Shown: positions 5,648 to 7,521 of the stretch, in pieces
How the letters are laid out: each line of letters begins with the position of its first letter
Numbering within the stretch: position 1 is the first letter of the stretch
DNA from: Desulfatibacillaceae bacterium
GTDB lineage: Bacteria; Desulfobacterota; Desulfobacteria; Desulfobacterales; Desulfatibacillaceae
Assembly: GCA_030018745.1 (NCBI GenBank)
Contig: JASEHB010000109.1
Location: 1 to 7,521, forward strand
Length of the DNA stretch: 7,521 nucleotides
Reading direction: 5' to 3'
Program-made: the position numbers and the translations under genes
The notes under the pieces: model-generated
Databases searched by the model: none
Told to the model about the DNA's origin: nothing
What the model saw: the letters and a program-made list of their open reading frames with translations, nothing else

Positions 5648-7234
5648 ATGTCGGACGCCAAAGCAAATGCCAAAACCGTGGGAGAGGCCCTGGCCCAAGC
5701 TGTTGGAGCTGCGCCCCAGAGCCGAGCCTGCGTCCATGAATCCCAGGAATTCACCTTTTTGCAGATGGACGAGATTTCCGATTCCGTTGCCTGCGGCCTT
5801 TTAAATATGGGCATTGGCAAGGGCGACCGCATAGGGGTTCTTCTGCCCAACATTCCTGCATGGCTCTACCTTTATTTTGCAGCAGCCAAAATAGGCGCCG
5901 TAATTGTGGGCCTCTCTGTGCGCCACAGCATCAAGGAGCTGCGCGATCTGATCGAGTTTGGCAAAGTTTCGGCCCTGGTGGCGGTTCCGTCCTTTGGCGA
6001 CAAAGATTTTACAAGCCTTCTGGCGCTTATGCAAAAGGAGGATGGCTTCAAGGCCCCCATATTTTTTGTGGGCCAGCCGGAGACTGACAAAGGAAAATCC
6101 TTTGAGGAATTGAGGCAGACCCCTGTAAACAAAGAGCGTCTGGAAAAGGCAAAAAGCCAGGTGGAGGCAGATGACGAGCTTCTCATCCTTCACACATCCG
6201 GGTCCACGGGGCGCTCCAAAGGCACAACCATAACCCATCGCAACCAGTTGACAGCAGCAATCGCCCAGGCCAGGCATACCCGCATGAGGCCGGGGGATCT
6301 GGCCCTTGTGAGTATGCCGTTGAGCCATGTTGGCGGAATAACCGTGGGTGTGCTTTCCGCGCTGATGGGCAGGGCGGCATCCCTGCTTGCCCCCCAGATG
6401 GACCCAGGGGCCGTGGTGGAGCTTTCTGCAAGGCACCGGCCAACCGTGGTGCTTGGCTTTCCCACCATGCACACCCTGCTGTTGCGCCATCCGGATTTTT
6501 TTGCGCTGGACACAAGCTCGGTGCGTCTTGTGGTGACAGGCGGCTCAAAAACAGAGATCGGCCTTGTGAAAAGGCTCAATGCCGCCTACGAAAAAGCGGT
6601 CATAATGAATCTTTACGGCCTTACGGAAACTTCCGGCGGGGCTGTGATGACCACCTGGAACAGCCGGGTGGAAACAATTGCACAGACCGTGGGCAAGCCC
6701 TTTGACGGTGTCAGTGTAAAGCTTATGGATGTTCTGGACAACGAGGTGCAAAACGGGCGCTCCGGAGAGGTCTGGCTCAAGGGGGACTGCGTGGCCAGGG
6801 GCTATTTCCGCCTGCCCGAAGAATCCCGCCTTGCCTTTGACCAGAGCGGATGGCTGCGCACCGGAGATATTGGCTTTGTAAATGAGGAAGGCCTGCTTGC
6901 CCTTATGGGCCGCAAGACGGAAATGTACATTCAGGAGGGCATAAATGTCCATCCTGTTGAGGTGGAGGACTGCCTCTGCTCGCATCCTGGTATTATCATG
7001 GCCGCAGGAATAGGTATTCCCGACCCGGTTTTGGGCGAGGTGGGCCGCTATTATGTTGTGCCTGACCCCTCGACCAAGCCCAAGCCCGAAGAGCTTCTTC
7101 GCCTGTGCCGGGAGCACCTGGCGGAATACAAACAGCCCCGGCAGATAATCTTCCGTGACGCCCTGCCCACAACAGCCACGGGAAAAATAAACAAGGCCGC
7201 CCTGCGCAAGGAATTTTTCGAGCAGGGGGATTAA
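5648..7234 (+). CDS. Class I AMP-forming acyl-CoA ligase (ANL superfamily)
   Basis: This enzyme activates a carboxylic acid with ATP to an acyl-adenylate and then most likely transfers it to coenzyme A. It has 528 residues, usual for the family. Motifs are in order: the ATP loop TSGSTGRSKG (183-192), TGGS (297-300), YGLTET (323-328) with E327, GWLRTGD (401-407) with the ribose-binding D407, the hinge region GRKTEMYI (421-428) followed by GINVHPVEVE, and the C-terminal PTTATGKINK with catalytic K513. No signal peptide, membrane helix, carrier domain or condensation domain is present, so it is a stand-alone ligase. The chain length or aromatic nature of the substrate cannot be read from the sequence. 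The gene follows the FAH gene after 175 bases with a possible terminator between, so it is probably a separate unit. The strong GGGGGAGG ribosome site lies within a hairpin. Confidence 0.93.
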   Translation: MSDAKANAKTVGEALAQAVGAAPQSRACVHESQEFTFLQMDEISDSVACGLLNMGIGKGDRIGVLLPNIPAWLYLYFAAAKIGAVIVGLSVRHSIKELRDLIEFGKVSALVAVPSFGDKDFTSLLALMQKEDGFKAPIFFVGQPETDKGKSFEELRQTPVNKERLEKAKSQVEADDELLILHTSGSTGRSKGTTITHRNQLTAAIAQARHTRMRPGDLALVSMPLSHVGGITVGVLSALMGRAASLLAPQMDPGAVVELSARHRPTVVLGFPTMHTLLLRHPDFFALDTSSVRLVVTGGSKTEIGLVKRLNAAYEKAVIMNLYGLTETSGGAVMTTWNSRVETIAQTVGKPFDGVSVKLMDVLDNEVQNGRSGEVWLKGDCVARGYFRLPEESRLAFDQSGWLRTGDIGFVNEEGLLALMGRKTEMYIQEGINVHPVEVEDCLCSHPGIIMAAGIGIPDPVLGEVGRYYVVPDPSTKPKPEELLRLCREHLAEYKQPRQIIFRDALPTTATGKINKAALRKEFFEQGD

Positions 7235-7289
7235 GACCGCCAGACAATCAGGCCACACCACGCCTTTTCGTCAGACCCCGAAAATCTAA

Positions 7290-7302
7290 AAAAGGGGCTT
7301 TT
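7290..7302 (+). terminator. Weak hairpin after the ligase gene
   Basis: AAAAG (7290-7294) and CTTTT (7298-7302) flank a three-base G loop, 55 bases after the ligase stop. The A/T arms could work in either direction, but the stem has only one GC pair. Confidence 0.25.
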
Positions 7303-7353
7303 GCCTTCCAACATCCTTATTTTGCCGGTCTATCCCACACTATAATTCTTCCA

Positions 7354-7372
7354 GGAAGCCGCAGGCTTTTCC
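7354..7372. terminator. Possible bidirectional terminator hairpin
   Basis: GGAAGCC (7354-7360) and GGCTTTTCC (7364-7372) pair around a GCA loop, with two extra T's bulged on the right. A T-rich stretch follows on the + strand. It may end transcription from the ligase gene. Confidence 0.35.
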
Positions 7373-7397
7373 CCTTCAACCACAGGCGTAGGGGGCT

Positions 7398-7521
7398 TTT
7401 TCTTTTCAGGCAACGCCGCAGGGGGCGGAGCCAGGGAGAAGTTTTTTCTTTTCAAGCAACGCCGCAGGGGGCTTTTCTTTTCAGGCAACGCCGAAGTGGG
7501 CGGAGCCAGGGAAAGGAGAGC
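7398..7521. repeat. Imperfect direct-repeat array running off the window
   Basis: A unit of about 25 bases, beginning CTTTTCAGGCAACGCC and ending in CAGGGGGC, occurs at 7402-7426, 7448-7472 (one change) and 7477-7501 (two changes), with a degenerate start before 7400. Copies 1 and 3 continue with GGAGCCAGGGA, while copy 2 does not. Repeat periods are therefore 46 and 29 bases. Neither is a multiple of three, which argues against a repeat protein. Spacers are not unique sequences of constant length, so it is not a CRISPR array. It is likely an intergenic repeat family, and its full size is beyond the window. Confidence 0.7.

Larger units (their letters stand above)
7235..7397. other. Spacer after the ligase gene
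   Basis: I see no gene here. It holds two weak hairpins (near 7290-7302 and 7354-7372) and an isolated TATAAT at 7341-7346 that lacks a -35 box at the right distance. Towards its end the sequence grades into a degenerate copy of the repeat that follows (7384-7400). Confidence 0.5.

Noticed and set aside
7398..7521. CRISPR array
   Set aside because: Repeat periods are 46 and 29 bases and the sequences between cores are themselves repeated, not unique spacers; no cas gene is present.

Overview
The window reads as a piece of a bacterial chromosome, probably a Desulfobacterota (deltaproteobacterial, sulfate-reducer-like) genome. This rests on moderately GC-rich coding DNA, strong GGGGGAGG/AGGAG ribosome sites, and a protein pairing an N-terminal domain common in delta/gammaproteobacterial membrane proteins with a zinc ribbon. 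The taxonomic call is inference. All confident genes lie on the + strand.

Layout. Bases 1-545 form an AT-rich left flank with no credible gene, but with hairpins and short direct repeats between about 330 and 546. Bases 546-785 carry a probable small cysteine-rich protein of 79 residues. After a spacer of about 217 bases comes a membrane-embedded M28-family metallopeptidase (1003-2175, TTG start). A 146-base spacer with a terminator-like hairpin leads to a one-pass membrane protein with a cytoplasmic four-cysteine zinc ribbon (2322-3365). Then comes a tight three-gene cluster: ndk (nucleoside diphosphate kinase), a TrmJ-type tRNA 2'-O-methyltransferase overlapping ndk by 4 bases, and a fumarylacetoacetate-hydrolase-family enzyme 3 bases further on. 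A 175-base spacer precedes a class I acyl-CoA ligase (5648-7234), whose ribosome binding site lies inside a GC hairpin. The last 287 bases are noncoding and end in an imperfect repeat array that runs off the window.

How the genes work together. The ndk-trmJ-FAH cluster is very likely one transcript and mixes nucleotide balance, tRNA modification and small-acid metabolism. No common pathway is evident. The peptidase, the zinc-ribbon protein and the ligase look like separate units. I see no phage, insertion sequence, CRISPR array, tRNA or rRNA. The region is mostly ordinary chromosome. The points most worth a second look are the small Cys-rich gene, the hairpin over the ligase ribosome site, the peptidase with helices inside its catalytic domain, the zinc-ribbon membrane protein, and the 3' repeat array.
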